Shown in pieces: positions 1 through 9,800 of a DNA stretch of 64,000 nucleotides. Below the pieces are notes generated by a model. It was not told the DNA's origin, did no database searches, and saw only the letters and a program-made list of their open reading frames with translations. Source of the DNA: Acholeplasma hippikon (GTDB lineage: Bacteria; Bacillota_I; Bacilli_A; Acholeplasmatales; Acholeplasmataceae); assembly GCF_900660755.1 (NCBI RefSeq), contig NZ_LR215050.1, positions 868,001 to 932,000 of the forward strand, in the 5' to 3' direction. How positions within the stretch are numbered: position 1 is the first letter of the stretch; each line of letters opens with the position of its first letter. The translations under genes were made by a program, and so were the position numbers.

Positions 1-360
1 AATAATGTCTACTGGTGTAGATGGTTTAATACATAAACCTGCTTTTTTGCCTAAATATTTGATACGTTTAATACTTTCTGCGTATCTATTACTTTCAGCA
101 TGCACAGTAATAAATTCAGTTGTCTTAAAGTTTACTTTATCAATCCATAATAATGGGTAGTCTACCATTAAATGAATATCCAGTAAAACATCTGTAACCT
201 CACTGATTTGACCAGCAATTGCAGGTCCAAAAGAGATATTAGGTACAAAATGTCCATCCATGATATCAACATGGATATAATCTGATCCCTTTTCTACTGA
301 TTTTATTTCTTGTGCTAAATTTGTAAAATTAGCTGTTAAGATTGATGGTGCAACTTTCAT
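1..360 (-). CDS. rpe: Ribulose-phosphate 3-epimerase, N-terminal part (runs off the window)
   Basis: The enzyme interconverts ribulose-5-phosphate and xylulose-5-phosphate in the pentose phosphate pathway, in the cytoplasm. The 120 residues present start MKVAPSILTANF and contain the family signatures HVDIMDGHFVPNISFGP (metal-binding His and Asp) and LDIHLMV. A later FITVHAES stretch belongs to the same TIM barrel. The start at 360 has a plausible Shine-Dalgarno (AAAATTTTGGAGGC) just upstream. The gene begins 15 bases after rsgA and is last in a rlmN-rsgA-rpe run, like the Bacillus rlmN...rsgA-rpe order. The C-terminal half lies outside the window, so completeness cannot be judged. Confidence 0.93.
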   Translation of the reverse strand, partial: MKVAPSILTANFTNLAQEIKSVEKGSDYIHVDIMDGHFVPNISFGPAIAGQISEVTDVLLDIHLMVDYPLLWIDKVNFKTTEFITVHAESNRYAESIKRIKYLGKKAGLCIKPSTPVDII

Positions 361-375
361 CTTTTGCCTCCAAAA

Positions 376-1329
376 TTAATATTTTTCTTTTCTTGTTTTT
401 AACTCCTCTACGAAGCTTAAATAACTGTCGTAGCGAGATTTTAAAATTATATTTTCTTTAACTAATCGTTTGACTTCACAATTTGGTTCGCTTAAATGTA
501 AACATTTAGAGCCAAATTTGCATTCATGTTCTACTTCTTTAAAATCTAAGAAGTAATCTTTAAGTAATGTATAATCATGAAACTCAAATTCAATCTTACT
601 GAATCCTGGCGTATCGGCAATATATCCTCCACCAAATTCATAAATTTCTGAGTGTCTCGTTGTATGTTTACCTCTACCTAAAGCATCTGAAATTTCTTGT
701 GTTTTTAATCCTAAATGAGGAAGCAAAGCATTCATTAATGTACTTTTCCCAACACCCGTTTGACCGGCTAATACAGTGATTTTATCTTTAAAAATCGTCT
801 GTAAGACATCAAAGCCAATGCGTTGTTTACTATTTACATAATAGATATCGAAGTACTTTTCATAATGTTTTAGATTCTCTTTTAGTTTCATTAATTCTGA
901 TTCTTCAATTAAATCAATTTTGGATACAACTAAAACAGGTCTTAAATCGTGATGTGCTAGGATAACTAAAAATTTATCTAATAAATTAAAACTAAATTCC
1001 GGTCTGATTGATGAGAAGACTAATAAAACTTGGTCTACATTCGCAACATCTGGACGGATAAGTTCATTTTTTCTTTCTAAAACATCAGTGATCATATATT
1101 GATCTGATGTAAATTCATAATGAACAATATCGCCAACCTTAGGACTTAAGACAATGTCTTTAACGTCTTTTTTTGTTTTTTTAGTTAAATTTTTGTTAAA
1201 ACTAGAGTCTTTTTCTACCCTAATTTTTCTAAATTTACCTTTGGCGTAACCTTCATATGTCCTATTTGTATCTAAGTCTTTAAACGTGTAAAGACCACCA
1301 ATTAATTTTGTAATTAAAGCTTTTCCCAA
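376..1329 (-). CDS. rsgA: Ribosome small-subunit-dependent GTPase A
   Basis: RsgA is a circularly permuted GTPase that checks late maturation of the 30S subunit. About 317 residues are seen: an N-terminal OB-like part, the permuted GTPase with G4-like SKIDL (about residue 136), the P-loop GQTGVGKST (about 190), the G3-like DTPGFS (about 240), and a C-terminal zinc knuckle with CKFGSKCLH followed by Cys. Length is normal (around 300). The start codon is TTG at 1329 with GGAG seven bases upstream; no ATG is better placed. It lies 10 bases behind rlmN and 15 before rpe, so the three are probably one transcript. Confidence 0.95.
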   Translation of the reverse strand: MGKALITKLIGGLYTFKDLDTNRTYEGYAKGKFRKIRVEKDSSFNKNLTKKTKKDVKDIVLSPKVGDIVHYEFTSDQYMITDVLERKNELIRPDVANVDQVLLVFSSIRPEFSFNLLDKFLVILAHHDLRPVLVVSKIDLIEESELMKLKENLKHYEKYFDIYYVNSKQRIGFDVLQTIFKDKITVLAGQTGVGKSTLMNALLPHLGLKTQEISDALGRGKHTTRHSEIYEFGGGYIADTPGFSKIEFEFHDYTLLKDYFLDFKEVEHECKFGSKCLHLSEPNCEVKRLVKENIILKSRYDSYLSFVEELKTRKEKY

Positions 1330-1339
1330 GAAAAATCTC

Positions 1340-2356
1340 CTATAAGTTTTGACTTCTTAATTGACCACAAGCCGCATTAATATCATGACCTTGTTCACGA
1401 CGTAATGTTGCAGTGATTCTATTATCTTTTAATATTTGATAGAACTTTTCTCTTCTTTCAAGTGAAGAACGTTCGTATGGTGCTTCTTTAACCTTGTTAT
1501 AAGGGATTAAGTTCACATAAACATTCATACCCTTTAATAACTTAGCTAATTCCTTAGCAGTTTCTTCACTATCATTTAACTCTTGAATCATAATGTATTC
1601 AATCGTTACACGGCGATTAGTCACATTGATATAGTACTTAATTGCTTCCATCACTTGTTCAATATTAAAACGTTCATTAATCTTCATTAATTTAGAACGA
1701 ATTTCATTGTTTGGTGCATGTAATGAAATTGCTAAGTTCACTTGCATACCTAAATGTGCAAATTCTTTAATTTTAGGAACTAAACCAGATGTTGAAACTG
1801 TAATATGTCTAGCGCCAATCGCTAATCCTTTAGGATGGTTAACAATTTGTAAGAACTTCACCAAGTTCTTATAGTTATCAAACGGTTCACCAATACCCAT
1901 CACAACGATTGATGAGATTCTTACACCTGAGTCTTTTTCTGTTTTAATAATTTGGGCAACAATTTCACCCGCTGATAAGTCTCTATGTTTCTTTAAGATA
2001 CCAGATGCACAGAAAGAACATCCAATGTTACATCCTACTTGTGTTGTTACACAGGCAGACATACCATAGTTATGTTTCATTAAAACTGTTTCAATTAAAT
2101 TTGCATCATGTAAATCGTATAAAAACTTGATTGTACCGTCAGCAGACACGTTTTTAATAACTAATTCCATTGAATTGAACTTAAAGTTTTCACTTAAAAG
2201 TTTCACTAAATCTTCTGGAACGTTATTCATTTCTTCAAAGCTATCAATTTTCTGACGATAAACCCATCCCCAAATTTGATCAGCTCTGTATTTTGGATAA
2301 CCATTTTCTACGAGGAATTCTTCTAGGTCCTCGTAAGTTAAATCATAAATTAACAT
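1340..2356 (-). CDS. rlmN: 23S rRNA (adenine2503-C2)-methyltransferase, dual-specificity RlmN
   Basis: This radical-SAM methylase modifies A2503 of 23S rRNA and, in some bacteria, A37 of tRNA. The radical SAM motif C-x3-C-x2-C is visible as CNIGCSFCASG. The GEPFDN stretch, the IGARHITVSTSG region and the C-terminal catalytic Cys in DINAACGQLR are also present. The frame opens at an ATG at 2374, but the -10 box at 2380-2385 would start RNA almost on that codon. The second ATG at 2356 has AAGG upstream and gives MLIYDLTYEDLEE, which fits the family N-terminus, so 2356 is preferred (338 residues). It is first in rlmN-rsgA-rpe. Confidence 0.93.
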   Translation of the reverse strand: MLIYDLTYEDLEEFLVENGYPKYRADQIWGWVYRQKIDSFEEMNNVPEDLVKLLSENFKFNSMELVIKNVSADGTIKFLYDLHDANLIETVLMKHNYGMSACVTTQVGCNIGCSFCASGILKKHRDLSAGEIVAQIIKTEKDSGVRISSIVVMGIGEPFDNYKNLVKFLQIVNHPKGLAIGARHITVSTSGLVPKIKEFAHLGMQVNLAISLHAPNNEIRSKLMKINERFNIEQVMEAIKYYINVTNRRVTIEYIMIQELNDSEETAKELAKLLKGMNVYVNLIPYNKVKEAPYERSSLERREKFYQILKDNRITATLRREQGHDINAACGQLRSQNL

Positions 2357-2379
2357 AATATCACTTACCTTCATTTCTC

Positions 2380-2408
2380 ATTATACTTTAAATCTTAAGA
2401 TTTACCAA
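2380..2408 (-). promoter_or_regulatory. Promoter of rlmN-rsgA-rpe
   Basis: On the minus strand TTGGTA (2403-2408) is followed after 17 bases by a perfect TATAAT (2380-2385). The -35 box lies next to the pheT terminator hairpin, so this is a compact intergenic junction. The predicted RNA start is at about 2373, which is why the downstream ATG at 2356 is favoured for rlmN. Confidence 0.7.
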
Positions 2409-2430
2409 AAGAAAAGAGCGTAATGCTCTT
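2404..2430 (-). terminator. Intrinsic terminator after pheST
   Basis: On the minus strand, seven bases after the pheT stop, AAGAGC-attac-GCTCTT forms a 6-bp stem (2414-2430) followed by TTCTTTTGG. The stem is modest, but its position right behind the two-gene operon and before the rlmN promoter supports it. Confidence 0.7.
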
Positions 2431-2436
2431 ATTCTC

Positions 2437-4788
2437 TTAGTCTCTTACTACTGCTTTGAATGTAAAGCCTAATCTATTCTTAATAGATTTCATTGCTTTT
2501 TCTACGTCTTCTTTTTCAAGTGTCTTTTCTTTGTTGTTGAAAGTAATAGAAACAGCTAAAGATTGGAAACCTGCTTCAACCTTATCGCCTTGATAAACGT
2601 CAAATAACTCAATCTTTGTGATTAATTTTCTTGCTGTTTGATAGATTAACGCTAATACGTCACTAATCGCATGTTCTTTAGAAATGATGAATGATAAGTC
2701 TCTTGTAATTGATGGGAACTTAGAAATAGATTCAAACACAACCGGTTGGTAAGTTTTATCTAAAATAGATAAGTCTAATTCTAAAACAAAAATATCTTTA
2801 ACATCATTTTTTTGTTCATATGTTGGATGTAATTTACCAATATAACCAACAGCTTGATTTCCTACATAGATTTCGCCTTGAATACCAGGATGTAAAGCAT
2901 TGATGTCACTAGTTTTTTTCACATCAAACTTAAATCCTAAGTTATTTCCGATTAAATCTAATAAACCTTTTAATACATAGTAGTTAGCTACTAAATCATT
3001 ATTTAAATACGTTGAATCAACTAATTTACCATCTAATGCGATTGCTAAGTGTTCATATTCAACACCTTTAGCAAACACTTTACCAATTTCAAAGAATGAT
3101 ACATCATTCATTTGACGTGCATGATGATAACTAATATTTCTTACTAAGCCAGGAATTAGTGATTGACGTAAAACTACACGATCTTCACTCATTGGCATTA
3201 ATAATTCAACTTTGTCACCAATTGATTTGAATTCATCTAATTCATCTCTATCAACTAATGAATAATTGATTGCTTCATGTAAACCATTATGCGCAAGTAA
3301 ATGTCTTAGTTTTCTAACCATTTTTTGTTTATAAGTTAAACCACCTAAATTAGCTAAACTTAAGCGTTGGTTAATAATATTGTCATATCCGTAAATACGC
3401 GCTAATTCTTCAACTAAGTCTGCCTCAATTAAAATATCTTTACGATATTCTGGCGCTTTGAATGCTAATTTTGAACCATCTTTGACTTCATAGTTTAAAC
3501 GTTTAAAGTATTCAATGACCTCAGATTTAGATAGTGCTAAACCTAACTTTTTATTTAATGTTTCAACTGATGTTTCAATAAATGGATTTAATGGTTTTAA
3601 GTGTTCAACACTTGAAATGCCTTCATAAACTTTCGCATCTGCTAATTCAACCAGTAAATCGATTGCTGCTTCCATACCAATTCTTACGCGGTCTTGTTCA
3701 ATACCACGCTCAAATCTTAATGAACTATCTGATTTTAAGCCTAAACGTTTAGATGTTTTTTGAATACGTTTTGGATCAAATAATGCAGCTTCTAAAATCA
3801 TCTTAGTTGTGTTTTCATCAATAACTGTATTTTCTAACCCCATTACACCAGCTACTGCGATTGCTTCTTTACCGTTTGTAATCACAACATCTTCAGATGT
3901 TAATGTTCTTTCGATTTCATCTAACGTAATAACTTTTTCACCATCTTTAGCATTTCTTACAACAATTTCTTTTGCGTTCACTTTGCTGTAGTCAAATGCA
4001 TGTAGTGGTGTACCATAAGTAATTAAAATGTAGTTTGTAATATCCACAACGTTATTGATTGGACGAATGTCACTCTCAATTAACGCATTTTTTAACCACC
4101 ATGGTGAATCTTTTACTGTAACTTCTAAAACTGCAGCATCATATTTATATGCGCCATCTGTTTCAATTGCTACTTTAATATCATTTTTTTGATTAATTGT
4201 TGTGTATTTAGGTTTTGGAATAGTTACTTTTTTATTTGTTAATGAAGCTAAATCATAAGCAAATCCTAAGTGACTCAATAAGTCTCCACGGTTAGTTGTC
4301 ATTCCTAAAACAAGTTTGTTACCTTCTAAGCCTAATACTTCTAAAGCGTTAGTTCCTGGTTTGATTTCATAATCAAAGTGATAAATACCTTTCGCAAATT
4401 TTTCAGGAATGTATTTATCATCAAATCCTAATTCATGTAATGAACAAATCATACCGTTTGATTCAACGCCACGCACAGTTGCTTTTTTAATTTCAAAGTT
4501 GCCTGGTAAAACCGCACCAGTTAACGCAACAATCACATATTGACCCGCTGCAACATTAGCTGCTCCACAAACGATTTGTAAAACTTCAGTTCCAACATCT
4601 ACAGTTGTAATATGTAAATGGTCTGAGTTTGGGTGATCGATGCATGTTAAAACATGTCCAATCACTAAGTTATTTGTTGAATTTACTTTACCAAATTCAT
4701 CAACTTCAATAATTTGTTTATTTGTAATTTCATCTAAGTTTGAAGGTACTTCGATAAATTTCTTTAAAATACTGTCTAAAATATTCAT
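2437..4788 (-). CDS. pheT: Phenylalanine--tRNA ligase beta subunit
   Basis: Beta subunit of the alpha2-beta2 enzyme that charges tRNA-Phe. The 783 residues show the full bacterial layout: N-terminal tRNA-binding OB domain (VIGHVLTCIDHPNSDHLHI, about residues 40-150), the B3/B4 editing region, the B5 domain, a catalytic-like core (SLRFERGIEQDR), and the C-terminal anticodon-binding FDX-ACB domain beginning near FESISKFPSITRDLSF. Length is normal (around 800). It starts two bases behind the pheS stop, so the subunits are translationally coupled under the T-box leader at 5820-6020. Confidence 0.97.
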   Translation of the reverse strand: MNILDSILKKFIEVPSNLDEITNKQIIEVDEFGKVNSTNNLVIGHVLTCIDHPNSDHLHITTVDVGTEVLQIVCGAANVAAGQYVIVALTGAVLPGNFEIKKATVRGVESNGMICSLHELGFDDKYIPEKFAKGIYHFDYEIKPGTNALEVLGLEGNKLVLGMTTNRGDLLSHLGFAYDLASLTNKKVTIPKPKYTTINQKNDIKVAIETDGAYKYDAAVLEVTVKDSPWWLKNALIESDIRPINNVVDITNYILITYGTPLHAFDYSKVNAKEIVVRNAKDGEKVITLDEIERTLTSEDVVITNGKEAIAVAGVMGLENTVIDENTTKMILEAALFDPKRIQKTSKRLGLKSDSSLRFERGIEQDRVRIGMEAAIDLLVELADAKVYEGISSVEHLKPLNPFIETSVETLNKKLGLALSKSEVIEYFKRLNYEVKDGSKLAFKAPEYRKDILIEADLVEELARIYGYDNIINQRLSLANLGGLTYKQKMVRKLRHLLAHNGLHEAINYSLVDRDELDEFKSIGDKVELLMPMSEDRVVLRQSLIPGLVRNISYHHARQMNDVSFFEIGKVFAKGVEYEHLAIALDGKLVDSTYLNNDLVANYYVLKGLLDLIGNNLGFKFDVKKTSDINALHPGIQGEIYVGNQAVGYIGKLHPTYEQKNDVKDIFVLELDLSILDKTYQPVVFESISKFPSITRDLSFIISKEHAISDVLALIYQTARKLITKIELFDVYQGDKVEAGFQSLAVSITFNNKEKTLEKEDVEKAMKSIKNRLGFTFKAVVRD

Positions 4789-4790
4789 GC

Positions 4791-5804
4791 TTATTCTCCC
4801 TTGAATTGACTTAAGAATCTTAGGTCATTTGTATAGAAGTTTCTAATATCATCAATATTGTACTTAAGCATTGCAATACGCTCAACACCAATACCAAAGG
4901 CAAATCCTGATACTTCTTTTGCATCATATCCACCCATTCTTAATACTTCTGGATGAACCATACCAGCACCTAAAACTTCAATCCAACGTTTTGAACCATC
5001 TTTTTTAGTAAACATAACATCGACTTCAACTGATGGTTCAGTAAATGGGAAGTATGAAGGACGTAATCTAATTTCACGGTCTGGTCCAAATAAATGGCGA
5101 GCCATTTGTAATAATGTTTCTTTTAGATGAGCAAAGTTAATATCTTTACCAATAACTAAACCTTCACATTGCATAAATTGATGTGAGTGTGTTGCATCAT
5201 CTGGGTCACGACGATAAGTCTTACCTGGAGAAATGATTGCGATTGGTTTTCCTTCACTCTTTAACATATAACGTGCTTGAACAGGTGATGTATGAGTACG
5301 CATTAATTCAGTTTCTGTAATGTAGAAAGAATCATGCATTTCGCGTGCAGGATGCCCTACACCTAAGTTCATCATTTCAAAGTTATAAAGATCTTGTTCT
5401 AATTCTGGACCTTCAGCCACATTGAATCCTTGTCCAATGAAATAATCTTCTAAGTCTTCAACAATTAAAGATAATGGATGAAGTGTTCCAGTTTTAAATT
5501 CATATCCTGGTGCAGATACATCGATAGATTCTTTACTTAATTGAAGTTCTAATTCTTTCTTTAATAATTCATTCTTTTCAGTTTGGATTAAACTTTCCAT
5601 TTCAACTTTAGCATCATTAATCCATTTACCAAATGAAGGCTTTTCATCAGCTGGTAAAGTTTTAATCAAAGGCATTAATTGTGTAAGTTTTCCACTTTTA
5701 CCTAAAAATTCAACTCTTAATTGTTCAAGTAATTCTAAAGTTAAATTACCTTCTTGAATTTTAGCTTTTAATTCACTAACAATTAACTCTATTTTTTCTT
5801 TCAT
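4791..5804 (-). CDS. pheS: Phenylalanine--tRNA ligase alpha subunit
   Basis: Catalytic alpha subunit of phenylalanyl-tRNA synthetase, 337 residues. An N-terminal coiled-coil tRNA-binding arm (1-90) precedes the class II core. Motif 2 ([15 protein letters not shown]) and motif 3 ([13 protein letters not shown]) are clear, as is the Phe-pocket region [12 protein letters not shown]. The start is an ATG with GGAGAG upstream, placed after the T-box terminator. It is co-transcribed with pheT. Confidence 0.97.
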   Translation of the reverse strand: MKEKIELIVSELKAKIQEGNLTLELLEQLRVEFLGKSGKLTQLMPLIKTLPADEKPSFGKWINDAKVEMESLIQTEKNELLKKELELQLSKESIDVSAPGYEFKTGTLHPLSLIVEDLEDYFIGQGFNVAEGPELEQDLYNFEMMNLGVGHPAREMHDSFYITETELMRTHTSPVQARYMLKSEGKPIAIISPGKTYRRDPDDATHSHQFMQCEGLVIGKDINFAHLKETLLQMARHLFGPDREIRLRPSYFPFTEPSVEVDVMFTKKDGSKRWIEVLGAGMVHPEVLRMGGYDAKEVSGFAFGIGVERIAMLKYNIDDIRNFYTNDLRFLSQFKGE

Positions 5805-5819
5805 ATTTTTCTCTCCTAT

Positions 5820-6020
5820 CCGTAAAAAAAGTCCCTAGAGTATTCTCACTCTAAGGACGAATTTAATATCCGCGGTACCACCTTAGTTCCATAACAAAAG
5901 TTATGACACTTTAACATCTTTTAACGTAGATGAAACGGGAAAGTTTTTAATTTTCCACTCCATGGTCGAATTCAAAAGTCAATTTCATCAGTGGCTTTCA
6001 CCATTTCCACTTATCGCTAT
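5820..6020 (-). promoter_or_regulatory. T-box riboswitch leader controlling pheST
   Basis: The conserved T-box sequence AAGGTGGTACCGCGG lies at 5870-5884 on the minus strand, directly ahead of an intrinsic terminator (5824-5858). T-box leaders bind uncharged tRNA through a specifier codon and the NCCA end, which opens the antiterminator. A TTC (Phe) triplet at 5968-5970 in a GAATTCGA context is a plausible specifier, but I cannot fold Stem I with certainty. The leader is short compared with Bacillus examples. The upstream limit is approximate. Confidence 0.9.
5824..5858 (-). terminator. T-box-controlled terminator ahead of pheS
   Basis: On the minus strand an 11-bp stem (5848-5858 with 5831-5841, one mismatch/wobble) with a 6-base loop is followed by seven T's. 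It follows the T-box motif, so it is the regulated terminator of the riboswitch. Confidence 0.9.
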
Positions 6021-6071
6021 AATGTTTTAAACTTTTTACTACTACCATATCATCGATTTATTTATATTTTA

Positions 6072-6797
6072 CTACTTTCTATCGTTCATCACAACAATAA
6101 GTAATCTTAATAAATTAATATAGATCCAAATTAATGTGATCATGATACCCATTGAAGCTAACCATTCTTCATTCTTACCTAAACCCATTTCAACAACAGA
6201 TTCAGCACGATCGAAGTCTGTGATTAACATAAATCCACCAAACACGATTAATCCTAAATAAATTGCGATTAACAATGATGTATTTGCATAGAATGCATTC
6301 GCAAATGCTGGGTTAATTAATGATGTGATTGATAATAATAGTGAACCAACTACGATTGAAATTAAACCACCTAACACAAATTTCTTTAAGAAACTTGATG
6401 CTCTAAGTAAACCAGTACTATAAAGTGTAAACATCACTAAGAATACTGATAATGTACCAACAATGGCAATTAATCCAATACCTGGAAATGCAAGTTCTAA
6501 GATATGCGTTAAAATACCATAAATTAAACCTTCACCAACTGAATAAATAATTGCCGCTGGAGCTGCAAATCTTCTGCTTATAATTGCAATAAATGATGCA
6601 ACAAACGTTAGTATTGAAACTGGAATTAATATGCCCACTAAAATATCAGCTGGAATATAAATTGATAGAAAACCAGATAAAAGTGCTAAACCAATTAATA
6701 GTGCTGTTTTTGTCACAACGCCAGTTCTTGATTGCGCTCCTGTATAAACTGAATTTTCTCTTTCTAATCTTTCAAAAATAGGATTTGTACTTCTCAT
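6072..6797 (-). CDS. Bax inhibitor-1/YccA family membrane protein
   Basis: The 241 residues form about seven hydrophobic segments with short loops, beginning around residue 28 and ending with the last helix before VVMNDRK. The spacing, and the segment GGFMLITDFDRAESVVEMGL with acidic residues between the late helices, match the BI-1 (TMBIM) family. Some bacterial members act as pH-sensitive calcium leak channels; the substrate here is not known. A strong Shine-Dalgarno (AGAAGGGGG) precedes the ATG, and TATAAT lies about 40 bases upstream, so it has its own promoter and is separate from polC. Confidence 0.85.
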   Translation of the reverse strand: MRSTNPIFERLERENSVYTGAQSRTGVVTKTALLIGLALLSGFLSIYIPADILVGILIPVSILTFVASFIAIISRRFAAPAAIIYSVGEGLIYGILTHILELAFPGIGLIAIVGTLSVFLVMFTLYSTGLLRASSFLKKFVLGGLISIVVGSLLLSITSLINPAFANAFYANTSLLIAIYLGLIVFGGFMLITDFDRAESVVEMGLGKNEEWLASMGIMITLIWIYINLLRLLIVVMNDRK

Positions 6798-6895
6798 TAG
6801 AGATACCCCCTTCTAGATGTTTATTCATTTTCATTATACTATGTATAAAAAACATTTCATATTTCGGTCTTCATTTATGGGTAAAATGCGTTTTT

Positions 6896-9800
6896 TTAAT
6901 ATAATTCAGCGAATAAACCGGAGCTAATTTCACCATTTGATTCTTTAAGATTTCCTAATGCGTTAATTTGTTCTAGTTTTTCAAATACTGTTTTATTAAT
7001 TTTTGTTCGTTTTTGAACATCTTCTTTTGATGTAAACGCTTTGTTATTTCTAGCCTCTACAATACCATATGCAACTTGTTCACCAAGGCCATCAATACTT
7101 ACAAATGGTAAACGTAGGCCATCTTTCTCCATTTTGAATTCTGTTGCTTCAGATTTTTCAATATCAACTGGTAAGAACTTAAATCCACGTTTAGTCATTT
7201 CATAGGCAACAAATAATGTGACGATTAATTCTTCTTCTTTACTCTTTAAATCTTGTGAATTAAGCAGTGTATTTAATTTATTTCTAATTGCGTTGAATCC
7301 TGCTGCCATCGTATCATGATCAAATTGTACAGCACGTTTTGAGAAGAAACCACTATAGAATAAAAGCGGCTTATAAACTTTAAACCATGCAATACGCATC
7401 GCCATAATAACATAGGCAGTGGCGTGTGCTTTAGGGAACATGTACTTAATTTGAGATGCACTCCAAATATACCATTCAGGGATATTATTTGATCTCATTT
7501 CAGCTTCATACTCTGCCCATTTAGCTTTATTTGAAGATGGCTTTCCTTTTCTTACGAACTCCATAATTTCAAAAGCTTTAAATGGATTTAATCCACGGTC
7601 TGATAATTCCACCATGATATCATCACGACAACCAATGACATCATCAAATGAAATCTTTCCATATTGTGTTTTACCTAAAACTAAATCTTGTGAGTTTTTT
7701 AACCATACGTCTGTACCATGTGATAGACCTGAAATCTTCACTAATCCGGCAAACGTATCCGGTTTTGTATCTATTAACATCTGACGTGTAAATGGCGTAC
7801 CAAACTCAGGGATTGCATAACTTGCAACTTCACCATATAACTCATCATTTTTAAACCCAAGTATATCTGTACCTTGGAATAATTTATAAACATTTGGATC
7901 ATCTACTGGAATATCTTGAGCTCTTGTAAACTCAAACTCATCCGGATGTTGATTAACATAATCCATTAAGAACTTAATCATTGTTGGGTCATCATGACCA
8001 AGAATATCAAGTTTTAATAAATTTTCCTCAAATGAGTGATAATCAAAGTGTGTTGTTTTCCAAGTCGATGTTGTATCATCTGCTGGATATTGTACTGGTG
8101 TTACATCATAAATACTCTTATGTTTAGGAACAACAACGATTCCACCAGGGTGTTGACCTGTTGAACGCTTAACTCCTTCTATACCGCTTGCAAGTTTTGT
8201 AATATATGCACTTCTTGCATTTGCAACGCGATCTTCCAAGTATCCTTTTACATAACCAAAGGCATTCTTTTCTGCTACTGTTTGAATTGTTCCTGCTCTA
8301 AATGAGAAGTCTTCTCCAATTAATTCTCTCACATAAGCATGCGCTTTAGCTTGATAGTCTCCTGAGAAGTTTAAGTCAATATCAGGAACTTTATCACCAT
8401 CAAAACCTAGGAAGGTTTCAAATGGAATATCATGTCCATCTTTCTTAAGTGGCGCACCACAAACTGGACAAACTTTATTTGGTAAGTCATAACCTGACTT
8501 CACGTGTTTTAATGCTTCAATATATTCGGCATGTTCTGGATTAACCCCTGCTTCATATATTTCTTCATCTGTCATCTTAAAGATTGAGAAATCTCCATTT
8601 GGACAACGATAATGTGGTCTTAAAGGATTTACTTCTGTAATTTCCATTAAGGTTGCAATAAATGATGAACCTACTGATCCACGCGAACCTACTAAATATC
8701 CATCGTCTAATGATTTTTTCACTAACAAATGTGAAATAAAATAAATTGGAGCAAATTGGTTATCAATAATACTCTTTAATTCTTTTTCCATTCGTGAACT
8801 AACTACTGGATGAAGTTCTTTACCATAAAGTTCATGGGCTTTTTGATAAACCATTTCTTTTAAGCGTTCAGCAATTGATGGAACACCTAAAATATCTTTA
8901 AATGCATCGTCTGTAATTGAGTAAAGTTCTTTAGGGAATGCTTGAACTTTCTCAATTTGATCAGCAAGTTTTCTTGTATTAGTAACTACAATATCATAGG
9001 CTGTCACTGGGTCTAAGAATCCAAATGCACTAACCATTTCATCAGTTGTTAATAGGTGTTGATCTGGAGATTCTTCATATTGTGATAATGGATGCATGCC
9101 ACCACCAACTGATTTGGTGTGAATATAAATTTCACGGTAGCGTTTATCTTCAGGATTTAAGTAGTGTGCATTTGAAGTAGCAATCACTAATTTATCCATT
9201 TCTTTACATGTATCTACAATCTTTTTAATAACTGCTTGAATAACTTCTTTACTGTTTGTGCCAATCCCTTTTTCTAAATGCTTATATGCTTTAGGTGGGT
9301 GCACTGCAATAAAGTCATAATAACTAATTGCTTTTCTTAACTCATCTTCATTTTTATTTAATGCTGCTTCAAAAACTTCACCAAAGTCAGAGCCACTTCC
9401 AATTAAAACCCCATCCTTTAATTCATTTACTACTGACTTTAATAATCTTGGTCCGCCATCAAAGTGAGTTGTTAATGCATCTGACACAATCTTAAATAAG
9501 TTTTTATACCCGGCCTGATTTTGAGCAAGTAAGATTGCGTAACTTGGAATTGGATGACGCCATGCTTCTTCAGGTTTGATACTTGCAATAATTTCAAAGT
9601 AAGTTGTGATTTCATCTTTGTAGAAATTTTGTAGCATTTGAATAAACACTTCTGCAGTTGCATAAGCATCAGAAATCGCTCTATGGTGCGCATCTAAGTT
9701 CACTTTGAAGAACTTAGTCATTGCTTTTAAGTTAAAACGTTTTAAATCTGTAATATTTCCGGAATCTGTTTTATAGAACCTAGCGTGGTTTGTCTCTTTA

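Noticed and set aside
6593-6781. Plus-strand ORFs antisense to the membrane, polymerase and synthetase genes
   Set aside because: They have no ribosome sites or family motifs and mirror coding sequence on the other strand.
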